Assembly: GCF_020520425.1 (NCBI RefSeq)
Contig: NC_079489.1
Coordinates: 96,328,810 to 96,392,809, forward strand
Origin: Spinacia oleracea
Taxonomy: Eukaryota > Streptophyta > Magnoliopsida > Caryophyllales > Amaranthaceae
DNA: 64,000 bases
Direction of reading: 5' to 3'
The notes beneath the pieces are model-generated. The model was given only the letters and a program-made list of their open reading frames with translations, had not been told where the DNA came from and did not search any database. Of this stretch, positions 1 through 10,799 are shown piece after piece (the stretch's first letter is position 1; every line of letters starts with the position of its first letter). The position numbers and the translations under genes are program-made.

Positions 1-973
1 AAGGTTCCTTAGCTTTTCGGCTATTTGGGTGCAAGTGTTTGGCTAATTTTTGCTTTAAAATCTTACCTTGAATACTTCAATAATCTTCTGTTAAATATGT
101 GACCCAAGGCCTATATTTATAGAGTTTATGCAAAGGAATTATAATCCTACTAGGATATGGATTTATTAATTAGAATCCTATTTGAACTCTAAGTAATAAA
201 TTTAATCTATTAGGATTAGGATTTAATCATTGCACGAATTCCGATAGGATTAGGATTCGTTACGAACACGAGTGTCGCACGAACACGAGGGACGCACGCA
301 CCCGCGCAGGCCTTGCGGCCCACACGAGTGGGCGCTGCCTCGCAGCCCACGAGCACACGCTCCAGCGCGCGCGCCTACGGCCTTGCTGGGCCTGGCCTTG
401 CGCTGGGCCTGGCGAGGCTATGGCCTTCATGTTGGGCGCTTGGCTTGCTAGGCGCGGGCCTGGCTTCGTGCTGGGCCTTCGTCTGGCAAGCCTCGTCCGA
501 TTCTTAATTCGTACGATGCGCTTCCGATTAAATTCCCGGTTCCGGAATTCATTTCCGATACGACCAATATTTAATATTTCCGATTCCGGAATTAATTTCC
601 GTTTCGAACAAATATTTAATATTTCCGTTTCCGGAATTATTTTCCGATTCCGATAATATTTCCGATTCAGACAATATTTCCGTTTCCGGCAATATTTCCG
701 ATTCCGGCAATATTTCCATTTCCATTAATATTTTCCGATACGTACCATGTTTCCGTTTTCGGCAACATCTACGACTTGGATAATATTCATATTTCAGATA
801 CGATCCATATTTCCGTTTCCGGCAATATCATCGTTTCCGGAGTATTCATTTCTTGCTTATGACGATCTCAGCTCCCACTGAAACCAAGATCCGTCGATTC
901 CGAATATCCATAGATGGAGTATTTAATGCCATTAAATACTTGATCCGTTTACGTACTATTTGTGTGATCCTAC
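1..973 (-). repeat. C1 3' LTR, first part (truncated by window edge)
   Basis: Matches the other family LTRs (20690-22050, 53411-54751, 62492-63832, reverse of 44363-45756). The window begins roughly 250 bases into the LTR. It contains a GC-rich stretch at about 250-520 and a degenerate array of TTTCCG/TTCCGG units from about 525 to 845. It breaks at 973, where the Athila-like element has inserted, and resumes at 12335. The last five bases, CCTAC, are the target duplication of that insertion. Confidence 0.85.
969..973. repeat. Target-site duplication CCTAC, left copy
   Basis: CCTAC lies just left of the Athila-like LTR (TGATAAGCG) and is repeated at 12330-12334 just right of the other LTR. 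In the uninterrupted LTR at 54570 the site reads GTGACCCTACGGGTTC, with one copy. This fixes the element borders. Confidence 0.9.
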
Positions 974-2691
974 TGATAAGCGTGTTTTCCGTCGTTGATA
1001 GAAAACCACCTATGCAAACAATATTTATAAAACCACTTCAACTACCGGCAAGCGGTAAGCAAAGGGATCGTCCCAAAGAAACGGTGAATTATTGAGTTGG
1101 AAGTCAATCTAGTTCGATCAAAGATTTGTTTTGAATTGTCACTTTTTAAGAGTCTATAAACAAATAAAGAACTATGTAAAATTGAATCAAGAAAGGGAAA
1201 TGTTAGGGAGTCGGGGATAGCCTAGGGAAACCGGGAAAATCAATTCAACTATTTAGCAATGGTGATCATGCAACGAAATGGTGATTAGGCAAATGGCATC
1301 TAAAGACGAACCCGCCACCTCTCGGATAGGGAACGCTAAGCGTCTATTCCACGGAAGAGCTTTCGCCTAATCCTAGACTAAACTAACTAGCATATAATAG
1401 GTACCGCCATTTGATCAACACAAGATAGGTCCACAATGTCTTGCCAAACCTATCCTATGGTTCCACGGAAATCTAATCGAATAGCATTTGCAACTACCAC
1501 TCAACTAGCATGGATTTCCTATCATCAAATCTTGTTTAATCACATGAATCAACCAACAATCAATAATCTATTTCCCCTAATTCATCCCCTAGTTTCTCCC
1601 CTTTCCCTAACCTAAAACTACTCACTAATCATCCTAACAATCAAGCTATCCATTAGTTCAAAACTAGCTATCATGAAATTAAAGGAGAAGAAGTAGAGAA
1701 TAGGAAACTCAATTGCACAATCAAATCAAAAACTGAAAATCAAAGTAACAAGCAAAATTGAAATCAAGAACTCAAGGTATTGAGGAATCGCAAAACAATT
1801 ATCAACTAAGCAAGTGCAAGAATTAAAGAACTAAGAATTCAATTGCATAAAGAAGAGAAGAGTTGAAGAAAATTACTGAATTGATGCTTGGAATTAAAGA
1901 GTTTCTCTCTCTAGATTGAAGAACAAAATCACAAAACCTCTAGAATTGAAAGTGTAAAAATATGAAATGTAAAATATGAAAAGCGTACATTGAAAATAAT
2001 AAAAAATCCTATTTATACTAAACCCCAAAAATAAGAGTTTTAAACTCGAAAACTGAATCCCGCGCAGCCGTGCGATCGGGCAGACCCAGGTGCGATCGCA
2101 TCGGTGCGATCGTGCTGTGCATCAATGCGAACGGGCCCTGCGACGATTTTTCTCCTTCGTGCCGTGCGAACGTGCCCAACAATCGTGCGATCGCACGGCT
2201 GTAACTTGGCTAAATCTCAGAAAATCCTCGTGTGCTCGCACAGGAATTTAGTGCGAGCCCACCGAAATTCCGTGCGAGCAAGCTCCTCTGCGGTGCGTTC
2301 GCACAAAATCACTAATAGTTCCTGCATCGATTTTCCAGATTTGTGCGAACGAGCTCCTCTGTGATGCGATCGCACAAATTCCCATATAGTTCCTGCATCG
2401 TTTTTGCGGATTCGTGCGAGCACACGAATTTGAGGCACGAGCGCACACACTGCCTTGACTTTTGGAGCCAACTCTGTAGACCCGTGCGAGCGCATAAAAT
2501 GTCCGTGCGATCGCACGGCACCTGCTCGAGCAAATCTCAGCTGTTTTTCCATCATTTTCAACATTATCACCTGAAAAGCACAAAGATGGAAAAGGGGAAT
2601 AAAAGAACAGCAAAACTATATAAAACTAACAAAAAAGCATAATAAAACTCTATAAAATCCTAGCCTAGAGCGACATAAATGCCGCTCATCA
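974..2691 (-). repeat. Athila-like 3' LTR (1718 bp, full form)
   Basis: Begins TGATAAGCG and ends CGCTCATCA. It is near-identical to 10821-12329 except for an extra 209 bases at 2041-2249 that the 5' LTR lacks. From about 2060 to 2525 it carries many copies of the palindrome GTGCGATCGCAC and variants. Small open frames in both strands of this part are by-products of the repeated motif, not genes. Confidence 0.9.
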
Positions 2692-4928
2692 AACTCCCCC
2701 AAGCTAAGCGTTTGCTAGTCTCTAGCAAACAAAACTCAACTAGGGAAGAAAGAGCAACCTAACAAGTTCTAAAAATTTACCAAAATTGAAATCTAGGAAG
2801 TCTAATCAAGGCAAGACTAAAAATGGAAAATGCAAATAAAGAAAAGAGAGAAAGAAAAGAAGAAAAGAAAAGAGAAGAAAAGAAATTAAACTGCAAAATC
2901 CAAGATGGGGGCTTTATTATGGAACAAGTATAGAAGAACACTAATATTACTAATCAAATAAATGAGTACACGCTAACTAATGTCCTAAATCGAGTGAAAG
3001 ATTCGAGCATCAAGCAAAGCGAACTAAAGGCAAACACTAGTCAATCCCCCTACATCCGGGCATACCACGTCAAAACTCTCGATCTTATTCACCTTTGAGA
3101 ATAGCGTCTCAAGACACCGCGAAGGCGCCAGAAAATCAATATTAGGCTACCCGACATCTTAGCATGATAACCTTGTTCCTTAAGCTTGACCAAATCCTCC
3201 CTCCACCGTCATGACTCAACTCTAAAGGGTCAAGAGGACTTTTAGGGCGTAACGTAGGCTAGGGGTAAGGTGTGGAATAAATTTGGCAATTTGGTGCTCA
3301 TACCTAAAGTGAAGCGCAATAAGAACTCAACTCAAGCATAATCAACCGAAAACAAACTTTTCCACTTATTTGGGATACCCCCAAGCTTATTCAACAACTA
3401 TTCTAAACTACAACTCTTTTTGCACTTTTCTTGATTTGATTTTCCTCTTTTTTTGTGTTTCAATTGAAACTTTTCTCATGCCTTGTTTTTCTCTATTTTT
3501 GGCTTTTTTCAGAATTTAATTCTATATTTTTTGCTTTTTGCATCAATTATTCACTATGTACAACACTCTTCCAAAACTTTGTCATTCACACCAAACAACA
3601 TTCATTTCTCAACTTTGCATATTCAATCCAAAACATCAAGCATCATAACTCAAAGCTTCACTATCACTTCTAAGGGTGAAAACAAAACAAAGGCTATTAG
3701 GCTGGTATTGTGCTCATAAGAAATGAAGGGTCAAGGCTCAAATGGCTAGCAATGGGGCAAGTGCAAACAAAAACATATGAGAAAAATAGAAAATAAAGTT
3801 CTAAACTAAAAAAAGAAAAATAGTCACCGAAAGAAATGCCTCTATCGTCCCCTAAAGTAGTTCGGTCGCGGTCTCGGGAAGGAAATGGTCAAACTCGGGA
3901 GACAAGAAAGTCAATGCTAAGGATCCATGCCACTCAAATGAATATATGTGTGTTTGGGCTTATTTTTGAACATGAATCTCACAAGGGAGCAAATACCATT
4001 CTCTCCGGCTTCAAATCACTAGAGAATTCAACACCACCTTACCACAGGCCAAGAGTTCATGACGCATGCTACCCAAAGTTCAACCAACTTTCTTGACACC
4101 AAATCCTAGACTCGACCCAAGACATTAAGAACCGGGTAAAAATCTACCAACTAGGAATAAAAGCATTCTAATCTACAAGTTCCAATTTTATATGCCCCAA
4201 TCAAGAATATTGCCTAAGAAAACCTAGAAAACTTGCCTTGACGAAAAAGAAATCAAAGCAAAAAGAAAAGGAAGAAAATAAGAAAAACACACCAAAAAGG
4301 AAACAAAAACAAAGAAAAAGAAAAGAAACTAAAAATCAAGCTAAATCAAACTAAAAACAAAGAAACAAACATGTATTGGAATGATTTCAAAGCAATGAGC
4401 ATCAACAAGTAGGCATCCACAAGCAAAACTTCCCCCAAGCTAGAATTAGGCCATGTCCTCAAGGCCGAAAACTAAGCAAGGAGGGGCACAGCTACCCATC
4501 CAACCAAATGCCCCAACATGATGTATGCCCGTCCCCTAAAGAATGCAATAGAGTTAGAAGGATGTTACCGGAAGTATCGTGGGAGCAAGTCCCGCAAAGA
4601 ACCGTTAAAACCCGAACAAACTCACCAAAAATGGACGGACAAGGCACAAGGTGGAAAGTGAGAACCCACCGCAAAGAATCATACCAAAACAATGCTCAAA
4701 AACAAGCAAGAAAAATTGTTAGTAGACAAGGGCCAAATGGCCAAAACACACCAAAAACATCATCAAAGACTCATCATCATCATATATACAACCACATGAA
4801 GTGGCAAGAAGACCATCAACACCAACAAGCTGCAAAAGATCCCAAGAAAAACCCCCACTCCGCAATTCTCCCCCAAGCTAATTGCAAGCATACCATCATA
4901 TAAAGATGGGGGAGAAACGCAGGGAACC
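2692..4928 (-). other. Athila-like 3' untranslated internal region
   Basis: No coding potential recognised on either strand; the few open frames are short and of low complexity. The purine tract sits at 2694-2706 next to the 3' LTR (minus strand TAGCTTGGGGGAG). Two more near-copies of the same tract occur at 4430-4442 and 4868-4880. A hairpin with 9-base arms (GTTTGCTAG/CTAGCAAAC) lies at 2709-2729. A stretch at about 2820-2890 is almost purely A and G on the plus strand, and 4240-4370 is A-rich with few pyrimidines. Confidence 0.6.
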
Positions 4929-6740
4929 CTAAGAAGAAGGACCCGGGGCATGCGCCTTACCCTTTGCATCATAAATCCTCCAAAATTCATCCTGCTCAAG
5001 GCGATGGGCACGAGCCGCATCGTCGGTGAAAGGGGTGACATTGTAGGTGGGGTCCATGTCGGGCCCCGAAGCATCGGTGTAAGGCGGCCAACCATATTCG
5101 GGCCGAAGGGGGTAGTTGCCATGGGGAGGCTCTCCTCGGGGACCATCCCAACCTCCCATGTACCCCCTAGGCCACCCGGTGAAATCCTCGGGCCAACCAT
5201 TTGGCCGATCAACCGGTGGGGGAGTGGGATACATGGGGTCACCTCGATAGTCACACCCGCCCATCATAATATAATCATAAGGCGGAAAAGAGGGAGGAGT
5301 GACACCGGGTTGGGATGGGCCCGTCCAATACGGATAAGTGGGTGTACGCTCCTCATTCCAACTAGGGATGGGCCCTTGTTGGGGAGGGTGATAGGGATAG
5401 TTGACATAGGGGGCAAAATCCCCTTTGTCAACATGGAAATCGTACACCCGCCTACTGTAGTAGGACGAGTCAAAATCGGGATAAGAATCCTCCGTGCGGC
5501 TACCTTGTGAAGCAAGAGAAGCTAAGGTGTTAGCTTGGTTCGCTTGTCCTTGTAAGATAGCCGCAAGGGTGGATTGCAAGCCTTGGAAATCAAAAGGAGA
5601 GGAAGAAGAGGACATACCACCCTCATTAGGGGGAGGCTCCAAGACAGGAGGACTACGGGGAGGGCCATGTGGAGGACCATGTGGAGGGGACTCCGGATTG
5701 GGTTGAGGAGGAGGAAGCCGCTGTGCTTGGGCAATGAATCGCGGGTCACGGGGAAGCAAGTACCGGACATTAGGAGTCCAAGAAGTGATGGCGGGATTGG
5801 GGAGGATGCACCAATCTCGCTGCTTTACCATCCAAATATACTTGTCGTCCTTGGTGGCCTTGATCCACTTGGCATTGGAGAGTGTCCCCAAGTCAAGGAA
5901 CTCCCCTCCGGGAACCTCATCCAACTCAGCTAGGGTGTGCTGATAGGGATCACCGGGGAGTGCCCTCAAGAGAAGAGTGAGCATCCCTCCTAAGAGAATA
6001 TCCCCACTAGTCGGCTTCCCATCCCGATGCTCAATGATTCGGGTGATCAACAACTGCCCAAAATCTAGGATCCCCTCATCCTTCTCCGTGGCTAACCATA
6101 GGGCGCCAAGTTTCGCACTAGACAAGGATCCGGTGGCCCCCTTTGTAAAGACCGCATATAGGAGCATGCGGTTCAAGTAACGGATGGCGGGGTGGTGAAA
6201 AGAAGAAGACTTGGCCGAGGAGGAAATGAATTTCTTCTCCTCTCCCGTGAGCTCTCCCCACCAAATATTCTCATCATAGTTGTCCACACACTCCGCCACC
6301 GGATTAACGATCAAACCCCGGTTCGGGTAAATGGTAAAGAAATCATTGATCGCCTCGTCGGTGAGCACGTGTTGATTATTGAAAGCTTGGAAATGAAGCT
6401 CGACCGACTCCTTTCCGTCGTCATGAACTCGGCGCCTCCTAGCCGAGGAAAGAACCTCAAGAGTGACCCTCCTATAAGTTTTGGCATTCATGGTCACAAA
6501 ATCCTCAAGATCGAGCCCCGCAATCAAAGCGTTTAGCTCCTTTTCGAACCCCAAGTCCTGAACGGTCTTCTTGTGATAGAACTTTTTCAGGCGGATGTTC
6601 CGCTTAGACAATTCCTCATAGTAACTCCAAGACCGTTGCTCCGGAAATACAATTCCGTAGGTCTCGAAGGCCGGAGGAGTGATAGCCTTCCTCTTGTTCG
6701 CTTGGGAGTTGGGTCCCTTCTTTGTACGCTTGGTCATCAT
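4929..6740 (-). CDS. Athila-type accessory ORF (603 aa), possibly ATHILA ORF-1-like
   Basis: Uninterrupted frame of about 603 residues downstream of gag-protease. An upstream in-frame ATG at 6800 would add a hydrophobic 20-residue leader, but the tandem MM at 6740/6737 followed by TKRTKKG looks the likelier start. Residues about 1-320 look like a folded domain: a basic start, the segment FEKELNALIAGLDLEDF, then LHFQAFNNQHVLTDEAINDF and a part containing HPAIRYLNRMLLYAVF and GDILLGGMLTLLL. This order of motifs resembles the ATHILA ORF-1 and plant-transposon-protein families, from memory only. The C-terminal half is low complexity: proline-rich (PPHGPPHGPP), then Gly/Tyr/Pro-rich. No reverse transcriptase, protease or integrase motifs are present. 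Its function is unknown; in autonomous Athila elements an extra ORF sits after pol in this position. Confidence 0.6.
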   Translation of the reverse strand: MMTKRTKKGPNSQANKRKAITPPAFETYGIVFPEQRSWSYYEELSKRNIRLKKFYHKKTVQDLGFEKELNALIAGLDLEDFVTMNAKTYRRVTLEVLSSARRRRVHDDGKESVELHFQAFNNQHVLTDEAINDFFTIYPNRGLIVNPVAECVDNYDENIWWGELTGEEKKFISSSAKSSSFHHPAIRYLNRMLLYAVFTKGATGSLSSAKLGALWLATEKDEGILDFGQLLITRIIEHRDGKPTSGDILLGGMLTLLLRALPGDPYQHTLAELDEVPGGEFLDLGTLSNAKWIKATKDDKYIWMVKQRDWCILPNPAITSWTPNVRYLLPRDPRFIAQAQRLPPPQPNPESPPHGPPHGPPRSPPVLEPPPNEGGMSSSSSPFDFQGLQSTLAAILQGQANQANTLASLASQGSRTEDSYPDFDSSYYSRRVYDFHVDKGDFAPYVNYPYHPPQQGPIPSWNEERTPTYPYWTGPSQPGVTPPSFPPYDYIMMGGCDYRGDPMYPTPPPVDRPNGWPEDFTGWPRGYMGGWDGPRGEPPHGNYPLRPEYGWPPYTDASGPDMDPTYNVTPFTDDAARAHRLEQDEFWRIYDAKGKAHAPGPSS

Positions 6741-7842
6741 GATGAATCTTAGGGACAAATATCTACACACAAGCAAGAAAAGAGACACAATGCAAGGCAA
6801 AAGGAAAAACTAAGTTAGTCAAAAAGGCTACAATCCACTATCAAAATTATCACCAACAAGTATCACTTCATCACTCAAGTTCAACCTAAACAATCCTCAT
6901 CAACCAATCCTCATCATCCAAAAACAACAACCCATCAAGAATTCCACCAACATTTCACCAAAAATCGATCAATAGACTAGTCTTGACAATTATTCACAAT
7001 GAAACATGCATAATAAGTGTAGACTAGCAAGGAACAAACACAAAAACAAACATGCAAATCCAAACAATCAAAATCAAAGATTTCAGAATTTCACATAAAT
7101 AGTATGAACAATGAGCTTAAATGTAAAGAACAATGAAGAAAGAAGGGAAAGAAATCGTCACCGCAAGTAAGGGAGGCAGACAAGATCACCCAAAAGCAAA
7201 CTCCAATGCTCTAATCACAACAAGGAATCACAAAATCAATGTTCAACCAAACCCTAGAAATTTGGGGTTTTTGAGAAAAATCTGAAATTATTGGTTTTGA
7301 GGTGAGGAATGAGGGTGAATTTGTGAATGTGAGTGGTGTAGAGTGAAATGTGTGAGAAAGATTGAGTAGGAAATGGAGTTTTGAGGAGTTGGAGTAGAGA
7401 GGAAAGTAGAGAGATGGTGAAGAAATGAGAAGTGAGGTGAAGAAATGAAAAGAAGGGGACGGATTTTCCAATAAACACGATCGCAGAACAGCTCCGCCCG
7501 ACCCGTGCGAGCGCACGAAATAACCGTGTGATCACACGGTTCGAGCTCGACCGCACGCCCAGCAGCGCTCGATCGCACAGAATGGCTGGGAGCTACTGCC
7601 TCGATTTTCCAGTTTCGTGCGACCACACGAATCAACCGTGCGATCGCACGGAACTGGAATTATGTTTCTTGGCTTGCTCGACTATTGCACACCCATCTCA
7701 TCATATTTATTATGAAAAGAAAATTAAAAAGATGAAAACACACAAAAACAAATTAGTACAAGAGTTAGACAACCGGGTTGCCTCCCGGTAAGCGCTCGTT
7801 TAACGTCATTAGCTTGACGGACCCCCCCCCCCCCCCAAAAGG
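6741..7842 (-). other. Spacer between protease and accessory ORF of the Athila-like element
   Basis: This is where reverse transcriptase, RNase H and integrase would be expected, but no such frame or remnant is visible. It holds an AC-rich part (6830-7130), a purine-rich part (7290-7460), and at about 7485-7660 a second cluster of palindromes of the GTGCGATCGCAC type, like those in the LTRs. Near 7765-7800 a short inverted repeat (ACCGGGTTGCCTCCCGGT) follows the protease stop. A run of 16 C lies at 7822-7837. Confidence 0.6.
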
Positions 7843-9099
7843 TCAAGGAGGGTCAAACACGACCAACTTTGGGTCAACACTAGTCACCATGCACTTCTTT
7901 GCCCCTTTGGGCACAAAGATCTTACCGATACCACCTTTCAAGAGGCGAAAACCAAACGATCCACCAACATGCCCCTCCTCGGGATTTGATGGATTCTTGA
8001 CCTTCTTGGACTGCTTGACTTTCTTAGCCGACTTATGGAACACCTTGGAGAGTTTAGCTCCATTAACATCTTCATCATGCATCTCAAATAACTCGGGGAT
8101 GGTTACAACATCATCAAACTCATCCCCAAGAGCCTTTGGATCTCCATGGACTTCCTTTTCACCGAGAGAGGACCTAGCAAGCTTATTAGCACACTTAGAA
8201 ACATGAAAATCGTTAGAAGAATTAGCACAAATATGGTTGTTCTCAACACAAGCAAGAGTGTCGATTTTCATGCAACTTTTCATTTTGGGACAACATTGAT
8301 CATCAATAGTGAGCTTGAAGCTAGCTTTGGCATCTCCTGCCTTCAAGGTGATAAGTCCCCCTTGCACATCGATAAGGGCACCCACGGTGGCCAAGAATGG
8401 CCTCCCCAAGATGATGGGGGTGTGGGCATCCTCATCGATGTCCAAGACAACGAAGTCAACAAGAAAAGTAAGCTTGCCAACTACGAGGGGAACATCCTCA
8501 ATCCTACCCAATGGAAACATAACCGATCGATCGGCTAGTTGCAATGACATAGCGGTAGGAGAGAGATCACCAAGAGTAAGCTTCTCAAAAATCTTATATG
8601 GCAAGATGCTCACACTTGCCCCCAAATCACAAAGAGCATTCTCAAATTTTAGCTTTTGAATGCTACAATGGATAGAAAAACTCCCGGGATCATTGAGTTT
8701 TGGGGGAAAGGAGTGCTGAATTAGAGCGCTACAACTCTCCGTGAGTTGAACGGTCTCCTTGGGTTCACACCCTCTCTTGCCACTAAGAATGTCCCTCATG
8801 AATCTTGAGTAGTGGGGCATTTGTTTGAGTGCCTCGGTAAAAGATAATGACACATAAAGTTTGCTAATGGTTTCCCAGAATTTGTGGAATTGGTCATCCA
8901 TCTTCTTACCGGCAAATCTTTGAGGATAGGGGGGAGTAGGAGTTGGGAGAGGAAGAAGGGTAGTCTCTTTCGACTTATCACCATCACTCATGCCATCTAC
9001 ATGAGACTTCCCTTCCTCATCATCATGGTCCGAGGACTCATCTCCCTTAGAATTTCCCCCCCCTAGAGCATTGAGCTTCAACATGCGTAACACCATCAT
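7843..9099 (-). pseudogene. Athila-like protease (pol N-terminal part), frame-shifted from gag
   Basis: A 418-residue frame carrying a retroviral-type aspartic protease, which would cleave the Gag polyprotein. The catalytic motif is CDLGASVSILPY (about residue 160), followed by the flap-side region and the family motif IILGRPFLATVGALIDV about 70 residues later. The preceding segment FPPKLNDPGSFSIHC is also typical of Athila/Tat protease. The frame overlaps the upstream gag part by 53 bases in another phase. The switch lies at a run of eight C (9056-9063), so a frameshift in a homopolymer probably split one original gag-pro frame. It stops at 7843 (PKLVVFDPP) without entering a reverse transcriptase. 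I call it a pseudogene because it cannot be translated from the gag start without frameshifting, although programmed shifting is possible. Confidence 0.7.
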
Positions 9100-10078
9100 C
9101 TAAAGTCTTCCCACTCCTTGTCACAATTGCGTACATTTGCTTAGGAGGTTGACCTTGGGGTGGGAGACTTGTGTGCACTTGTTGCTCCTTGATGGTGCTA
9201 GCAAGTTGAGCTAGTTGGGTCTCAATCATCTTAAGATGAGTATTGGATTGCTTGAATCCATCCTCAAATTCAACGTTTTTCTTGGCTTGCGCCCCCACAA
9301 ACGACTCCATGAGAGCCTCAATATTCGACTTGAGAGGTGGGAGTGGTGGAGGTGCAACGCCATAACCACTTGGGTTGGATTGATATTGGTTGCCAAAGGT
9401 CCTCGGTCCATTGAATCCGGGAGGTGGCAAATGAGATGCACCATAAGGAACTCCCGAGTTCAAAGGATAACCCCCACTTGAGGCACCCCTAAATTGCCCA
9501 TAAGAGTAGTTATAACCCCCTCCACCTTGATAGTTGGGATTATAACCCCCTTGGTTGTATTGGCCTTGATTGCCAAAACCTTGAGGTTGACCGTAGGGCG
9601 CTTGGCTTTGATAGCCTTGTGCTCTATAGCCACCTCGGCCTTGGTTATCATACCCACTTCCTTGGCCATAGCCTTGGTGGGGACCATACATGGAGGGCCC
9701 TCTAGGTTGCCTAGCAAAATTAGGATTGTTAGGGTTATCATTCCTAGACCTCTCATTGATGGCATTAGCATACTCTACATCAAACTCTCCTTCATACGAA
9801 GGGCCATAATCCACAAATGACAAGTTATGAACTAAGGGGCATGCATCGGGGGAATGACTATAGTCTTGACAATTTTCACAAAAGAATGTGCCCGGAGGCA
9901 TTGAGCCATAAGAACTAACCTTGCCCTTCCCCTTATTGAGAAGAGTGGCCGGGGGAGGTGGAGTTGTAGATGGAGATGGAGGCTTGCTTTCTGCACTTCC
10001 CACAAATGGTGTATTTTCAAGCTTCTCTAATCTCGAGCTAAGCTTCTCTATCATCCGTGCTTGCTCTATGGCGTACAC
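9047..10078 (-). CDS. Athila-like Gag C-terminal part with zinc knuckle
   Basis: This frame follows the gag N-terminal frame in the same phase, separated only by one TAG codon (10081-10079), so it is the second half of Gag. A coiled stretch (IEQARMIEKLSSRLEKLE) is followed by a CX2CX4HX4C zinc knuckle (CENCQDYSHSPDAC) that would bind the element RNA. A long Gly/Tyr/Gln-rich low-complexity region comes next. It ends with a segment around KKNVEFEDGFKQSNTHLK and AIVTRSGKTLDD, which in Athila elements leads into the protease. Here it ends just past the C run where the frame is lost. There is no ATG at its start, so it is expressed only by readthrough of the TAG, or not at all. Confidence 0.65.
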   Translation of the reverse strand: MYAIEQARMIEKLSSRLEKLENTPFVGSAESKPPSPSTTPPPPATLLNKGKGKVSSYGSMPPGTFFCENCQDYSHSPDACPLVHNLSFVDYGPSYEGEFDVEYANAINERSRNDNPNNPNFARQPRGPSMYGPHQGYGQGSGYDNQGRGGYRAQGYQSQAPYGQPQGFGNQGQYNQGGYNPNYQGGGGYNYSYGQFRGASSGGYPLNSGVPYGASHLPPPGFNGPRTFGNQYQSNPSGYGVAPPPLPPLKSNIEALMESFVGAQAKKNVEFEDGFKQSNTHLKMIETQLAQLASTIKEQQVHTSLPPQGQPPKQMYAIVTRSGKTLDDGVTHVEAQCSRGGKF

Positions 10079-10768
10079 CTAACCCTTTCCATTCTCATTC
10101 ATACTTTTGCCATCATAACTTCTTGCACCTACATGCCAAGATTGGTAGTTTTGAACTACATCTTCAATTATCTCCTCAATTTGATCTTCTGTTTTGTTCA
10201 TGATGGGGCCTCCCGCGCCCGCATCTAAACTTGTTTTCGAGCTTGGACTCAATCCTAAGTAAAAGGTTTTTAGAAACAACCACTTGGGAATCCCATGATG
10301 AGGGCATTCCCTTTGGTACTCCTTGAATCGGTCCCAAGCCTCGAAAATCGATTCATCACGCCCTTGCTCAAATGATTGAATCTTGTGGCGAAACTCCGCC
10401 CTCTTCCCATGAGAATAGAACCTGTTCAAGAAGGCACTAGTTACTTCGTTCCATGTGCGAAGTGAGTTGGGCTTGACCTCCTTGTCAAGCCAATCACTAG
10501 CACGCCCAAGCAAAGAGAAGCGGAACAAAGTCAACCTCACATAATCCGAGGTCACACCGTTGTGTTTTATTGTGTCACAATAGTGCTCAAACTGCTTGAG
10601 ATGCCCGTGAGGCGACTCATTGCTTTTCCCACAAAAGGGATGACTTTGCACCAAATTGATCAAGGCGGGCTTGATCTCAAAATTATTAGCACATGTTGTT
10701 GGTGCTTGAATCCCACACGTAGCCTCAAATGCTCCCGGTATTCCCAAGTTCTTAACCGGAAGAGCCAT
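10079..10768 (-). CDS. Athila-like Gag N-terminal (capsid) part
   Basis: About 229 residues, starting at the ATG at 10768 (MALPVKNLG). The frame stays open upstream but runs into the LTR, so this first ATG after the primer site is the sensible start. It contains the plant retrotransposon Gag core: LFRFSLLGRASDWLDKE, then NEVTSAFLNRFYSHGK and ESIFEAWDRFKEYQRECPHHG, and FLKTFYLGLSPSSKTSLDA. The capsid would form the virus-like particle in the cytoplasm. It ends in a TAG at 10081-10079, and the frame continues unchanged beyond it. The stop may be a nonsense mutation or a readthrough site. Confidence 0.75.
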   Translation of the reverse strand: MALPVKNLGIPGAFEATCGIQAPTTCANNFEIKPALINLVQSHPFCGKSNESPHGHLKQFEHYCDTIKHNGVTSDYVRLTLFRFSLLGRASDWLDKEVKPNSLRTWNEVTSAFLNRFYSHGKRAEFRHKIQSFEQGRDESIFEAWDRFKEYQRECPHHGIPKWLFLKTFYLGLSPSSKTSLDAGAGGPIMNKTEDQIEEIIEDVVQNYQSWHVGARSYDGKSMNENGKG

Positions 10769-10799
10769 GTTCTCACTAGCTTGCTTACTCACTTCTTGT

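Noticed and set aside
853..1095. 80-codon frame
   Set aside because: Runs across the border between C1 LTR and Athila-like LTR, so it cannot be one gene.
2060..2525. Regularly spaced short repeats resembling a CRISPR array
   Set aside because: The units are variable and palindromic inside an LTR of a plant retrotransposon; no spacers of constant length.
2104..2642. Overlapping Cys/Arg-rich frames in both strands (also 11741-12280)
   Set aside because: Caused by the GTGCGATCGCAC repeats in the Athila-like LTRs; the Cys/His spacing is not a zinc finger pattern.
4950..6536. Open frames on the plus strand opposite the accessory ORF
   Set aside because: Antisense shadows of the 603-residue frame.
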